Shown here: piece after piece, positions 1 to 8,247 of the stretch
Layout: each line of letters begins with the position of its first letter
Position numbering within the stretch: the first letter of the stretch is position 1
Source: Fontimonas thermophila
GTDB taxonomy: Bacteria > Pseudomonadota > Gammaproteobacteria > Nevskiales > Nevskiaceae
Direction of reading: 5' to 3'
Length of the DNA stretch: 64,000 nucleotides
NCBI RefSeq assembly: GCF_900113085.1
Contig: NZ_FOOC01000004.1
Span: 229,776-293,775 of the forward strand
Made by a program: the position numbers and the translations under genes
The notes under the pieces: generated by a model
What the model saw: the letters and a program-made list of their open reading frames with translations, nothing else
Databases searched by the model: none
What the model was told of the DNA's origin: nothing

Positions 1-1
1 G

Positions 2-1078
2 CACTCCATCTCCAACGACGAGCTGGTCGCCTGCTACAACGCGTACGTCGAGCGCTTCAATGCCGACAACGCCGCCGCCATCGCCGCCGGGCATGTGGCC
101 CCGCTGCAGGCTTCGAGTTCGGAATTCATCGTCAAGGCCTCGGGTATCCGCGCGCGCTACGTTGTCGATCGCGAGGGGATTCTCGATGTCGATGTCATGC
201 GCCCGCGCATCCCCTTGCGCGGCGATGACCAACCCTCGCTGATGTGCGAGATGGGCATGATTGCGGCACGTCAGGCGCTGGAGCGCGCCGGACGCACGGC
301 TGCCGACATCGATTTCACCGTCGTTGCCTGTTCGAACCTGCAGCGGCCTTATCCGGCGATCGCGGTAGAGATCCAGCATCATCTCGGGTGCGCCGGCTAT
401 GCCTATGACATGAACGTTGCCTGCGCATCGGCGGCATTCGGGATCCAGGCCGCGGTCGATGCCGTGCGCATGGGCAATGCCCGCGCCGCGCTGGTCATCA
501 GTCCGGAGATCTGCAGCGGGCACTTGAACTGGCGCAATCGCGACTGCCATTTCATTTTCGGTGATGCGGCCACGGCGGTGGTCGTCGAGCCGACCGCACA
601 GGCGCGTGGGCGTGTGTGCTTCGAGGTGCTGGGAACCCGGCTGCGCACGCAGTTCTCGAACAATATCCGCAACAACTTCGGTTTCCTCAATGCCTGCGAG
701 CAGCCCCAGCGCAGCTGGGATGACGTCTTGTTCCGGCAGGAAGGACGCAAGGTGTTCAAGGAAGTCGTGCCTTTGGTCGCGGAGCTGATTCTCGGTCACC
801 TTGCCGACCTGCGGATCGATCCGAAGGCGGTGCGCCGCTTCTGGCTGCACCAGGCCAATCTGGGGATGAATCAATTGATCGCCAAGAAAGTCCTGGGGCG
901 CGAACCAAACGCCGACGAGGCGCCGGTGATTCTCGACGAGTATGCGAATACCAGCTCTGCCGGATCGGTGATCGCTTTTCACAAGTACCACGAGGATCTT
1001 CAGTCCGGTGAGGTTGCGGTGCTCTGCGCCTTCGGCGCGGGCTATTCGGCCGGTTCGGTGGTCATGAAGCGCATCTAA
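2..1078 (+). CDS. 3-oxoacyl-ACP synthase III family protein (5' end outside window)
   Basis: The frame is open from base 2, so the start lies left of the window; 358 residues are visible, close to the about 370 of this family. It should be a thiolase-fold condensing enzyme joining an acyl-CoA to malonyl-ACP at the start of, or as a side entry into, fatty acid synthesis. The KAS III triad is present: the nucleophilic Cys in NVACASAAFG (codon at 422), His in WLHQANLGMN, and Asn in YANTSSAGS. The sequence resembles the long FabH-like enzymes of pseudomonads that feed beta-oxidation intermediates into synthesis more than housekeeping FabH (about 320 residues). That link is inference, as no fab genes are adjacent. 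The gene ends 38 bp before sppA. Confidence 0.88.
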   Translation, partial: HSISNDELVACYNAYVERFNADNAAAIAAGHVAPLQASSSEFIVKASGIRARYVVDREGILDVDVMRPRIPLRGDDQPSLMCEMGMIAARQALERAGRTAADIDFTVVACSNLQRPYPAIAVEIQHHLGCAGYAYDMNVACASAAFGIQAAVDAVRMGNARAALVISPEICSGHLNWRNRDCHFIFGDAATAVVVEPTAQARGRVCFEVLGTRLRTQFSNNIRNNFGFLNACEQPQRSWDDVLFRQEGRKVFKEVVPLVAELILGHLADLRIDPKAVRRFWLHQANLGMNQLIAKKVLGREPNADEAPVILDEYANTSSAGSVIAFHKYHEDLQSGEVAVLCAFGAGYSAGSVVMKRI

Positions 1079-1116
1079 CCTTTGAATCGACCCATCCTTG
1101 AATCAACGTTCCAAAC

Positions 1117-2979
1117 ATGAGTGAGTCGAAATCCCCGCTGCGTCGCGCCTTCGCATGGGTGTGGAGCGCCATCGTCGCGATCTACCGGATCATGGTCGTC
1201 ATCGTCATCCTCGTGTCGCTGGCGCTGGTCTGGATGGCCTGGCGTGGCGGCAAGCCGGTGGCCGTCGAGGACAACATCGCCCTGGTGCTGGCGCCGACCG
1301 GCGTTCTGGTCGAGCAGATCAACGAAGATCCCGGACAGCGTTTTCTGGAGGATTTGAGCGGCGAGCCGCCCTCGCAGTCGAGCCTGCGAGAGTTGATCGA
1401 TGCGCTCGATACCGCGCGCGAGGATGACCGTATCGCGCTTGCCGTGCTCAGGCTCGATGGATTGTGGGACGCCGGCCTGGCCCAGCTCGACGAGCTCCGC
1501 GCGGCGATGGCGCGGTTCCAGGCCGCCGGCAAGAAAATCGTGGCGTGGGGGCCGTGGTACGAGCAGATGCACTACTACGCAGCCGCACAGGCCGACGAAG
1601 TGGTGCTCGACCCCTATGGCATCGTCTATGTCGAAGGCTTCAGCCTCTACAACAACTATTACCGGGAGGCCCTGGACAAGCTCGGTGTGGACATGCACGT
1701 ATTCCGTGTCGGCGAGTACAAGTCGGCGGTCGAGCCATTCACCCGCAATGACATGTCGGCGGAGGCCCGCGCCGCCAATCTGGACTGGCTCGGGGATTTA
1801 TGGACGGCCTACGGCAAGGCGGTGGCGCAAGGACGCGGCCTGCCGGCCACCATCGCGGATGATTACGTCAACGGCCTGCGCGAGGGCATGGTGGCCGCCG
1901 GTGGCGACGCCGCCGCCTATGCGCGCGACCGCGGTCTGGTGACGCATCTTGAGACGCTTACCGCATTTCGCAAGCGCATCGGCGAGATCGTCGGCATGAG
2001 CGAGGAGCATGGCAGTTTCCGCCAGATCCATTATCTGGATTACCTCGCGGCGGTGGAGCGCGAAAAGCGCGTGCACAAGGCCGATCGTGACCAGCGCAAA
2101 GTGGCGTTGGTGGTCGTTCAGGGCGAGATCGTCGATGGGCCTGGCCAGATCGGCCAGGCCGGTGGCGACACGATCTTCGACCTGCTCGACGAGGTGCGCC
2201 GCGATCCGCAGGTCGCCGCCGTCGTGCTGCGCATCGATTCGCCGGGGGGCAGTGTTTGGGCTGCCGAACAGATCCGCCGGGGTGTGCAAAACCTGCGCGC
2301 CGAAGGCAAGCCGGTCGTCGCGTCGATGTCCACCGTCGCGGCAAGCGGTGGATACTGGGTGGCGATGGATGCCGACCAGATCTGGGGCCATGACACGACG
2401 ATCACCGGCTCGATCGGCGTTTTCGGCCTGATCCCGACCCTGGATCGGACGCTGGCGAAGATCGGCATACACACCGACGGTGTGGGCACGACGCCGCTGG
2501 CCGGTGCGTTCCGGATCGACCGTCCGCTGACCCCCGATGTGGCGGCGATCGTCCAGGCGAGCATCGAAAAAATATACCGCGATTTCATTTCCGGCGTCGC
2601 CAATGCGCGCAAACTGCCGGTGGAGAAGGTCGATGCGCTCGCCCGCGGCCGTGTCTGGAGTGGTGCCGATGCCTACCGGCTCGGGCTAATCGATCACATC
2701 GGAGGACTGCGCGAGGCCGCCGACGCCGCCGCGCAGCTCGCCGGGCTCGAGCCGGGGCAGTACCAGCTCGACGAACGTCGGCCACAACACGATTTTGTCT
2801 CCGTGCTGCTGTCGCAGTTTTCGGGTCGTATCCGTGTCGAACTGGTGCCAGGCGTCGCGCAGTGGCTCGATCGGCTGCGCGCGCGTACCGATCTTGAGCG
2901 TGTGTTGGCCGTCTTCAACGACCCGCGTGGCGTCTATGCGCACTGTTTCTGCACCGTGTCCAGCGGCCGGGGACGTTGA
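1117..2979 (+). CDS. sppA: Signal peptide peptidase SppA, 67 kDa type
   Basis: Membrane-anchored serine protease that degrades signal peptides left in the inner membrane. The 620 residues match the tandem-repeat SppA of E. coli (618). One transmembrane segment lies at about residues 20-45 (VVIVILVSLALVW). The two S49 halves occupy about 55-300 and 320-560. The catalytic dyad is visible: Lys202 in VGEYKSAVEP and Ser410 in AASGGYW, preceded by the RIDSPGGS loop. The ATG start follows a 38 bp gap after the synthase gene. The stop overlaps the next start (TGATG), so the hydrolase is probably translationally coupled. Confidence 0.95.
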   Translation: MSESKSPLRRAFAWVWSAIVAIYRIMVVIVILVSLALVWMAWRGGKPVAVEDNIALVLAPTGVLVEQINEDPGQRFLEDLSGEPPSQSSLRELIDALDTAREDDRIALAVLRLDGLWDAGLAQLDELRAAMARFQAAGKKIVAWGPWYEQMHYYAAAQADEVVLDPYGIVYVEGFSLYNNYYREALDKLGVDMHVFRVGEYKSAVEPFTRNDMSAEARAANLDWLGDLWTAYGKAVAQGRGLPATIADDYVNGLREGMVAAGGDAAAYARDRGLVTHLETLTAFRKRIGEIVGMSEEHGSFRQIHYLDYLAAVEREKRVHKADRDQRKVALVVVQGEIVDGPGQIGQAGGDTIFDLLDEVRRDPQVAAVVLRIDSPGGSVWAAEQIRRGVQNLRAEGKPVVASMSTVAASGGYWVAMDADQIWGHDTTITGSIGVFGLIPTLDRTLAKIGIHTDGVGTTPLAGAFRIDRPLTPDVAAIVQASIEKIYRDFISGVANARKLPVEKVDALARGRVWSGADAYRLGLIDHIGGLREAADAAAQLAGLEPGQYQLDERRPQHDFVSVLLSQFSGRIRVELVPGVAQWLDRLRARTDLERVLAVFNDPRGVYAHCFCTVSSGRGR

Positions 2980-3791
2980 TGCCGCGGGTCCGTGTCGATG
3001 ATTTCGAGATGCACTACGTGGAGGCCGGTTGCGGTCCCCCTCTGGTTTTTCTGCACGGATTGGGGGGTAGCGCCGAAGATTGGGAATACCAGATTCCGCA
3101 TTTCGCAGGCGCCTGGCGCGTACTTGCTCCGGATTTGCGCGGCTTTGGATTAAGCGGCGCCGGCCACCGGCGGTTCGACGTTATGCGGTTTGCCGCGGAT
3201 GTGCGCGCTTTTCTCGATGCGGTCGGTGTCGGCTCCTGCTGTCTCGTCGGCCATTCGATGGGCGGTGCGGTGGCTCTGACGCTGACGCTGGCCCAGCCGC
3301 AGCGCATCGAGCGTCTGGTCATCGCCAACAGCGCGCCGAGTTTTCGGCCGCAATCCCTGCGCCACCATTTTGAATTTGCGTACCGCCTGCTGGCGATGGG
3401 ATTGCTGGGTCCGGCGCGGCTTGCGCGCATCAGTGCGGCGCGCATGTTTCCTGGTGATGCGCTGGCCGCACGGCGTGCCCGGCACATCGAGCGCGGTGCG
3501 CGCAACACGCGCCGCGCATATCTGGGAGCGCTGCTCGCGCTGGGACGCTGGTCGGTGATCGAGCGCCTGCCGGAGTTGACCCTGCCGGTGCTCGTCGCCG
3601 CATCCGAGCATGATTATTTCGGGCACGATGAGACGGTGAAATTCGCCCATGCCTTGCCGCGTGGCCGGCTCCATCTGTTCAAGGGTGCGCATCACGGCTT
3701 GCCCATGGAGCAACCCGAAGCGTTCAACGCCGTTCTCGAGCGATTCCTGCGCGGCTCTGCGCTGCAATCCCGCCCCGGGGTCGCGGCGTGA
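2979..3791 (+). CDS. Alpha/beta-fold hydrolase
   Basis: 270-residue alpha/beta hydrolase. It has the oxyanion HGLGGS motif near residue 25 and the nucleophile elbow GHSMGG with Ser93. A plausible acid is the Asp in EHDYFGHD, and the catalytic His lies in GAHHGLPMEQPE near the C-terminus. No signal peptide is seen, so it is probably cytoplasmic. The ATG at 2979 overlaps the sppA stop by one base; a TTG three bases earlier is possible but less likely. The end overlaps murI by 4 bp. Substrate is unknown: esterase, lactonase or a C-C hydrolase would all fit. Confidence 0.85.
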   Translation: MPRVRVDDFEMHYVEAGCGPPLVFLHGLGGSAEDWEYQIPHFAGAWRVLAPDLRGFGLSGAGHRRFDVMRFAADVRAFLDAVGVGSCCLVGHSMGGAVALTLTLAQPQRIERLVIANSAPSFRPQSLRHHFEFAYRLLAMGLLGPARLARISAARMFPGDALAARRARHIERGARNTRRAYLGALLALGRWSVIERLPELTLPVLVAASEHDYFGHDETVKFAHALPRGRLHLFKGAHHGLPMEQPEAFNAVLERFLRGSALQSRPGVAA

Positions 3792-4561
3792 GCATCGGGA
3801 TTTTCGATTCCGGTGTCGGTGGGATTTCGGTCCTGCGCGAGATTCGCCGTCTGCTGCCAGCGGAGGATTTGATCTACTACGCCGACAGTGCGCATTGCCC
3901 CTATGGTGGCAAGCCGCGCGAGCAAATCCTTGCGCGGAGCACGGCGATCACCGAATTTCTCATCGCCCAGGGTGCGCGATTGATCGTCGTCGCCTGCAAT
4001 ACCGCGACGATTGCGGCCGTCGAGCACTTGCGCGCGACCTATCCGCTGTCTTTCGTCGGCATGGAGCCGGCGGTCAAACCGGCTGTGGCCTTGACGCGCA
4101 CCGGGGTGGTCGGGGTGCTGGCCACCGGCGCCGCACTCGCCGGCGAGAAATTCCATCGCCTGCTCGCCCAGCATGCCGGAGGCGTGCGTGTGATCACGCA
4201 ACCGTGCCCTGGGCTCGTCGAGCAGGTCGAATACGGAGACCTCGACGGTCCGCAGACCCGCGCACTGGTGGAGCGCTATACCAGACCATTGCTGGCGCAG
4301 CGGGCGGATGTGCTCGTCCTCGGGTGCACGCATTATCCGTTCCTGCGTCCGCTGATCCAGGATGTCGTCGGACCCGCGGTCACCCTGCTCGATACCGGTG
4401 AGGCCGTCGCCCGGCAGACGCAGCGCCTGCTCGAACGCCAAGGCGTGCTCGTCGGTGCGCAGCGCCTGGGTACCATCGCATGGCACACGAGCGGCGATGC
4501 CGCGGCTTTCGCGCGTCTGCGCCGGCTGCTGCTGCCCGAGGACGATGGATGCGGGGGCTAG
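3788..4561 (+). CDS. murI: Glutamate racemase
   Basis: Interconverts L- and D-glutamate, supplying D-Glu for peptidoglycan. The 257-residue protein starts with the family signature GIFDSGVGGISVLREI. The two catalytic cysteines are in place: Cys70 in VACNTAT and Cys180 in LGCTHYPF. Translation starts at a GTG whose last two bases overlap the hydrolase stop (GTGA), indicating coupling. It converges with nadC, with only 10 bp between the two stop codons and no obvious terminator. Confidence 0.95.
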   Translation: MSIGIFDSGVGGISVLREIRRLLPAEDLIYYADSAHCPYGGKPREQILARSTAITEFLIAQGARLIVVACNTATIAAVEHLRATYPLSFVGMEPAVKPAVALTRTGVVGVLATGAALAGEKFHRLLAQHAGGVRVITQPCPGLVEQVEYGDLDGPQTRALVERYTRPLLAQRADVLVLGCTHYPFLRPLIQDVVGPAVTLLDTGEAVARQTQRLLERQGVLVGAQRLGTIAWHTSGDAAAFARLRRLLLPEDDGCGG

Positions 4562-4571
4562 GCGGGATTCG

Positions 4572-5426
4572 CTAGTAGAAGCGCATCGACAGATCGATGG
4601 CGCGCAGATGCTTGGTGATGGCACCGACCGAGATGCGATCGACCCCGGTTTCGGCCAGTTCGCGGATGCGCTCCAGCGTCGCTCCTCCGGAATACTCGAT
4701 CAGCGTGCGGCCGCCGACAGCGCGGTGCGCTTGAGTCAGGCGTACCGCGGCCCGCAGATCGTCGATGGAAAAATCATCCACGAGCAGCAGATCGACGTCC
4801 GCCGCGAGCGCGGCGCGGACTTCGTCGAGGTTCTCGGCCTCGGTCATCAGTGGCACGCCGGCATTCAGCGCACGCGCCTGCGCGATCGCCTGCGTGATGC
4901 CGCCAGCTGCGGCGATGTGGTTCTCCTTGATCAGGATGCCGTCATAAAGGCCGATGCGGTGGTTGACGCCGCCGCCGCAGAGCACTGCGTATTTCTGCGC
5001 GTTGCGCAATCCGGGCAGGGTCTTGCGCGTGTCGGCGATGCGGCAGGCGGTGCCGGCGACGGCATCGACATAACGCGCCACCGCTGTCGCCGTGCCGGAG
5101 AGTGTCTGCAGGAAGTTGAGCGCTGTCCGCTCGCCGGTGAGCAGTGCGCGGGCCGGTCCGCTCATCGACAGCACCGATTGGCCGGCATGCACGCGGCCAC
5201 CTTCGGCGACCCGCCACTTAAGCGCCACCGTCGGGTCGATCTGGCGGAACACCTCCTCGACCCATGGCCGGCCGCAGATCACCGCGCTTTCGCGCGCGAT
5301 GATGTGGGCCCGTGCCTGCTGGTCTGCGGCGACGAGCCTTGCCGTCACGTCGCCGCTGCCGATGTCCTCGGCGAGCGCTCGCGCCACGGTTTCGGTGATG
5401 TCGTTGACGTATGCCGGGAGCTGCAT
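4572..5426 (-). CDS. nadC: Nicotinate-nucleotide pyrophosphorylase (carboxylating)
   Basis: Quinolinate phosphoribosyltransferase; converts quinolinate and PRPP to nicotinate mononucleotide in de novo NAD synthesis, taking the product of NadA (encoded at 16.7 kb). The 284 residues match family length. Recognisable motifs are the AEDIGSGDVT N-terminus, the RTALNFLQTLSG core, the DTRKTLPGLR phosphoribosyl-binding loop, KENHI, and the IEYSGGA/VGAITKH end. The ATG at 5426 gives the normal N-terminus; the frame continues upstream but would add 57 low-complexity residues overlapping argF. It lies 13 bp downstream of argF on the same strand. Confidence 0.95.
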   Translation of the reverse strand: MQLPAYVNDITETVARALAEDIGSGDVTARLVAADQQARAHIIARESAVICGRPWVEEVFRQIDPTVALKWRVAEGGRVHAGQSVLSMSGPARALLTGERTALNFLQTLSGTATAVARYVDAVAGTACRIADTRKTLPGLRNAQKYAVLCGGGVNHRIGLYDGILIKENHIAAAGGITQAIAQARALNAGVPLMTEAENLDEVRAALAADVDLLLVDDFSIDDLRAAVRLTQAHRAVGGRTLIEYSGGATLERIRELAETGVDRISVGAITKHLRAIDLSMRFY

Positions 5427-5439
5427 GGGGTTGATTCCT

Positions 5440-6333
5440 TCATGCCCACAGGAATTCGAGCAGCGCCATCTGCGCCCAGAGACGGTTTTCCGCTTCGTCC
5501 CAGACGACGGATTGCGGTCCGTCGATGACCTCGGCGGAAACTTCTTCGCCGCGATGCGCCGGCAAGCAGTGCATGAAGATCGCATCCGGTTTGGCATGCG
5601 CCATCAGCGCGCGATCAACCTGATAACCGGCAAACGCGGCCAGGCGTTTGTGGGTTTCCGCCTCCTGCCCCATGCTGGTCCAGGTGTCGGTGACGATGAG
5701 ATCGGCGCCGCTGGCCGCGGCCACAGGATCGGTACACAGCTCGATGCAGCGTCCTGCCGATGCCACCACTGCCGGGTCGGGTTCGTAACCTTTGGGGGTG
5801 GCGATGCGCAGGGAAAAGCCGAACAGGGCAGCGGCCTCGATCCAGGAGTGACAAACGTTGTTGCCGTCACCGATCCAGGCCGCAATCTTGCCGCGCGGAT
5901 CACCGCGGTGTTCGAACCAGCACTGCAGATCGGCGAGCAGCTGGCAGGGATGGTGCCGGTCGGACAAACCATTGATCACGGGTACGCGGGAATGTGCCGC
6001 CAGGGTTTCCTGGTCGGCCTGCGAGTCGTTGCGGATCATGATCGCATCGCACATGCGTGAGAGCACACGCGCGGTGTCGGCGATGGGCTCGTCGCGGCCG
6101 AGCTGGGTGGTGCCGGCGTGCAGGAACATGGCATGTCCACCGAATCTGGCCATGCCGGCCTCGAAGCTGACCCGGGTCCGGGTTGAGTTCTTCGTGAAAA
6201 TCATCGCCAGCGTCTTGCCGACGAATGGTCGATAGGCCGGATCGCGATGCGCTCGCAGCGCCATCGCGCGTTCGACCACGGCGCGCGCTTCGGTGGCCGA
6301 GAGATCGGAGAGTCGCAGGAAATGCCGCACCAT
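5440..6333 (-). CDS. argF: Ornithine carbamoyltransferase
   Basis: Makes citrulline from ornithine and carbamoyl phosphate in arginine synthesis. The 297-residue protein has the carbamoyl-phosphate site STRTRVSF, the HPCQ loop, and the ornithine-binding MHCLPAHRGEEV segment with its conserved Cys. The chosen ATG (6333) has a GGGAG Shine-Dalgarno 8-12 bases upstream; a TTG five codons earlier is less likely. nadC follows at 13 bp. The 5' leader is squeezed against the sodB terminator: the hairpin ends 23 bp upstream of the argF start, so argF is probably transcribed by read-through from sodB or from a promoter inside sodB. Confidence 0.95.
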   Translation of the reverse strand: MVRHFLRLSDLSATEARAVVERAMALRAHRDPAYRPFVGKTLAMIFTKNSTRTRVSFEAGMARFGGHAMFLHAGTTQLGRDEPIADTARVLSRMCDAIMIRNDSQADQETLAAHSRVPVINGLSDRHHPCQLLADLQCWFEHRGDPRGKIAAWIGDGNNVCHSWIEAAALFGFSLRIATPKGYEPDPAVVASAGRCIELCTDPVAAASGADLIVTDTWTSMGQEAETHKRLAAFAGYQVDRALMAHAKPDAIFMHCLPAHRGEEVSAEVIDGPQSVVWDEAENRLWAQMALLEFLWA

Positions 6334-6351
6334 GTACGTGGCTCCCAAACG

Positions 6352-6376
6352 AAAAGGGCCGCGCGGTGCGCGGCCC
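6352..6376 (-). terminator. Intrinsic terminator after sodB
   Basis: On the minus strand a perfect 9 bp GC stem (GGGCCGCGC / GCGCGGCCC, 6356-6376) with a 3-base loop is followed by TTTT (6352-6355). It lies 35 bp beyond the sodB stop and just upstream of the argF ribosome binding site, so it should end or attenuate sodB transcription before argF. Confidence 0.85.
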
Positions 6377-6411
6377 GGATGTACTCCGGCTGGCGAGAAC
6401 CGGCAATCGAA

Positions 6412-6987
6412 CTAGCCGAGATTCTTCTCGACGAATTCCCAGTTTACCAACGCCCAGAAGTGCTCGAGATAGCTCGGACGTGCGTTGCGGTAATCGATGT
6501 AATAGGCGTGCTCCCAGACGTCGCAGGTCAGCAGCGGTTTCTTGCCCTCGGTCAGGGGTGTGCCGGCATTCGAGGTGTTGACCACGGCAAGGGTGCCATC
6601 GGTGTTCTTGACCAGCCAGGTCCAGCCGGAGCCGAAATTCCCGATCGCCTGTTCGGTGAAGTGCTTCTTGAAATCGTCGATCCCGCCGAAGGCTTTGACC
6701 AGTGCGTCGCTGAGTTTCTTGCCCGGCGGCGTCTGCTTGGGCGTCAGGCAGTTCCAGAAGAACGTGTGGTTCCACACCTGGGCGGCGTTGTTGAAGATCT
6801 TGCCGGAGGACTTCATGACGATGTCCTCAAGGCGCATGTTCTCGAATTCGGTGCCGGCAATCAGCTTGTTGCCGTTGTCGACATAGGCCTTGTGATGCTT
6901 GCCGTAGTGATAATCGAGCGTCTCGGCCGACATGTGCGGGGCGAGCGCGTCGCGGGGGTACGGAAGTTCGGGGAGCGTCAGTGCCAT
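6412..6987 (-). CDS. sodB: Superoxide dismutase [Fe]
   Basis: Cytoplasmic iron superoxide dismutase that converts superoxide to oxygen and hydrogen peroxide. The 191 residues equal the usual Fe-SOD length. Metal ligands are visible as His27 (DYHYGKHH), His74 (VWNHTFFW), Asp156 and His160 (DVWEHAYYIDYRN). The AAQVWNHTFFWNCL segment, with Gln70 near the ligand, favours iron over manganese. The ATG at 6987 begins the typical MALTLPELPY N-terminus. It is followed by an intrinsic terminator and diverges from grxD across a 195 bp gap. Confidence 0.96.
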   Translation of the reverse strand: MALTLPELPYPRDALAPHMSAETLDYHYGKHHKAYVDNGNKLIAGTEFENMRLEDIVMKSSGKIFNNAAQVWNHTFFWNCLTPKQTPPGKKLSDALVKAFGGIDDFKKHFTEQAIGNFGSGWTWLVKNTDGTLAVVNTSNAGTPLTEGKKPLLTCDVWEHAYYIDYRNARPSYLEHFWALVNWEFVEKNLG

Positions 6988-7116
6988 TGTGATTGTCCTC
7001 GTCTGGCTTGCAGCTTGCGCTTGCTGCGGGGTGCAAAGGGGGAAACAAAATAGGCTAGGGCGGCGGCAGATTTCAATAGCACCGGTCCGCGGTCTCGTGC
7101 CGTTCTCACCGGATCG

Positions 7117-7147
7117 TTCACCCTTACGCCGTCATGACGCGTATAAT
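7117..7147 (+). promoter_or_regulatory. Candidate sigma-70 promoter of grxD
   Basis: A perfect TATAAT lies at 7142-7147, 35 bp before the grxD start. The best upstream match to a -35 element is TTCACC at 7117-7122 with a long 19 bp spacer, so only the -10 assignment is well supported. Confidence 0.5.
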
Positions 7148-7182
7148 CCGCCGCCGTTCACACTCCGCTGGTGGAGACCTCG

Positions 7183-7512
7183 ATGGATGCACTCGAGCGC
7201 ATCAAGAAACAAGTCACTGAAAACCCGATCATTATCTACATGAAAGGAACGCCGGACTTCCCGCAATGCGGGTTTTCTGCGCGCGCCGTACAGGCGATCA
7301 AGGCCTGTGACGTGCCGTTCGCCTACGTCAACGTCTATGAGGACGAGGAGATCTACCGCGCCTTGCCCAAGTTCGCCAACTGGCCGACGTTCCCGCAGCT
7401 GTATGTAAAGGGCGAGCTGATCGGTGGATGCGACATCACGCTCGACCTGTACCAGTCCGGTGAGCTTCAGAAGATGCTCAAGGAGGCAGTTGGCGAAAAG
7501 AAAGCCGCCTGA
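7183..7512 (+). CDS. grxD: Monothiol glutaredoxin, Grx4/GrxD family
   Basis: Binds and passes on Fe-S clusters, usually with BolA-type partners. The 109-residue single-domain protein carries the CGFS active site (Cys29 in QCGFSARA), the WPTFPQLY cis-Pro glutathione-binding segment, and the GGCDI loop. The ATG at 7183 has a GGTGGAGA ribosome site 7 bases upstream; an in-frame GTG four codons earlier is inside that site and is rejected. It is monocistronic, flanked by its own -10 box and a strong terminator. Confidence 0.95.
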   Translation: MDALERIKKQVTENPIIIYMKGTPDFPQCGFSARAVQAIKACDVPFAYVNVYEDEEIYRALPKFANWPTFPQLYVKGELIGGCDITLDLYQSGELQKMLKEAVGEKKAA

Positions 7513-7532
7513 TCTTCCGATCTGCAGATCCA

Positions 7533-7556
7533 GCGCCCGCACAGCGGGCGCTTTTG
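7533..7556 (+). terminator. Intrinsic terminator of grxD
   Basis: Perfect 8 bp stem GCGCCCGC / GCGGGCGC (7533-7540 and 7544-7551) with loop ACA, followed by TTTTG. It begins 20 bp after the grxD stop and separates it from the convergent DJ-1-family gene. Confidence 0.88.
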
Positions 7557-7575
7557 CTTGGCGCTGCCTTGGGCG

Positions 7576-8124
7576 CTACGGGCCGGGGTAGAGCAGGGCT
7601 TCGGCTACCTGGCGGCGGCGAGCCGTACCGCACAGTGCCTCGATCAGCTGCAAACCGAAGGCCACGGCCGTTGCCGGCCCTTGGCTCGTGATGCAGTGAC
7701 CGTCGACGACGACCGGCCGGTTCACATAGTGCAGCAGCGCGTCGCGAAACGCCGGGTAGCAGGTGGCCTGCTTGCCATCGAGCAGCCCGTGTGGCGAGAG
7801 CGCCAGCGCCGGTGCTGCGCAAATTCCGGCGTACCAGCGATGGGCGCGACGCTGGGCCTTGAGCTTCTCGATCAACGGCATGCAGGCGCCGAGCGCACGC
7901 GCTCCCGCCTCGCCGCCAGGCAAGGCGATCAGATCGAAGCTCTGATCCAGCACCGCCTCAAGCCGGGCATCGGCGACTAGGACGAGGCCGCGGGTCGCAT
8001 TGATCGTGCGGTCTGACCCGATGCTCGCCACTGTCACTGCGACGTCTGCACGGCGCAGTAAATTGACGATGGTGACCGTTTCCAGCGACTCCGATCCATC
8101 GGCAACCGGGATCAACGCATTCAT
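7576..8124 (-). CDS. yajL: DJ-1/PfpI family protein (YajL-like)
   Basis: 182-residue single-domain protein of the DJ-1/ThiJ/PfpI superfamily; YajL is described as a covalent chaperone and as a glyoxalase/deglycase, the activity being debated. The reactive Cys102 sits in the nucleophile elbow YAGICAAP. The N-terminal acid that lowers its pKa is in GSESLE (Glu15). A second family motif is ALPGGEAG. It is transcribed alone, back to back with the isocitrate dehydrogenase gene across a 123 bp region containing a palindrome (8158-8174), and so may be co-regulated with it. Confidence 0.85.
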   Translation of the reverse strand: MNALIPVADGSESLETVTIVNLLRRADVAVTVASIGSDRTINATRGLVLVADARLEAVLDQSFDLIALPGGEAGARALGACMPLIEKLKAQRRAHRWYAGICAAPALALSPHGLLDGKQATCYPAFRDALLHYVNRPVVVDGHCITSQGPATAVAFGLQLIEALCGTARRRQVAEALLYPGP

Positions 8125-8157
8125 GGGAATTCCCCCGCAGGTTTGGATACACGTTAT

Positions 8158-8200
8158 GCCATTGCGGCAATGGCGTCACTACGCCCAGGCAAACGGGCGT
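8158..8200. promoter_or_regulatory. Palindromes in the yajL-icd divergent region
   Basis: A near-perfect palindrome GCCATTGC-G-GCAATGGC occupies 8158-8174. A second inverted repeat ACGCCC-N8-GGGCGT occupies 8181-8200 and abuts a -10-like TAGAAT (8200-8205) facing icd. The arrangement looks like an operator for a dimeric repressor or activator serving one or both divergent genes. No known consensus was matched, so the regulator is unknown. Confidence 0.4.
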
Positions 8201-8247
8201 AGAATTCGTGCCGAATCCCAGAGTAGAAGAACCGGAGACTCTTTCGC

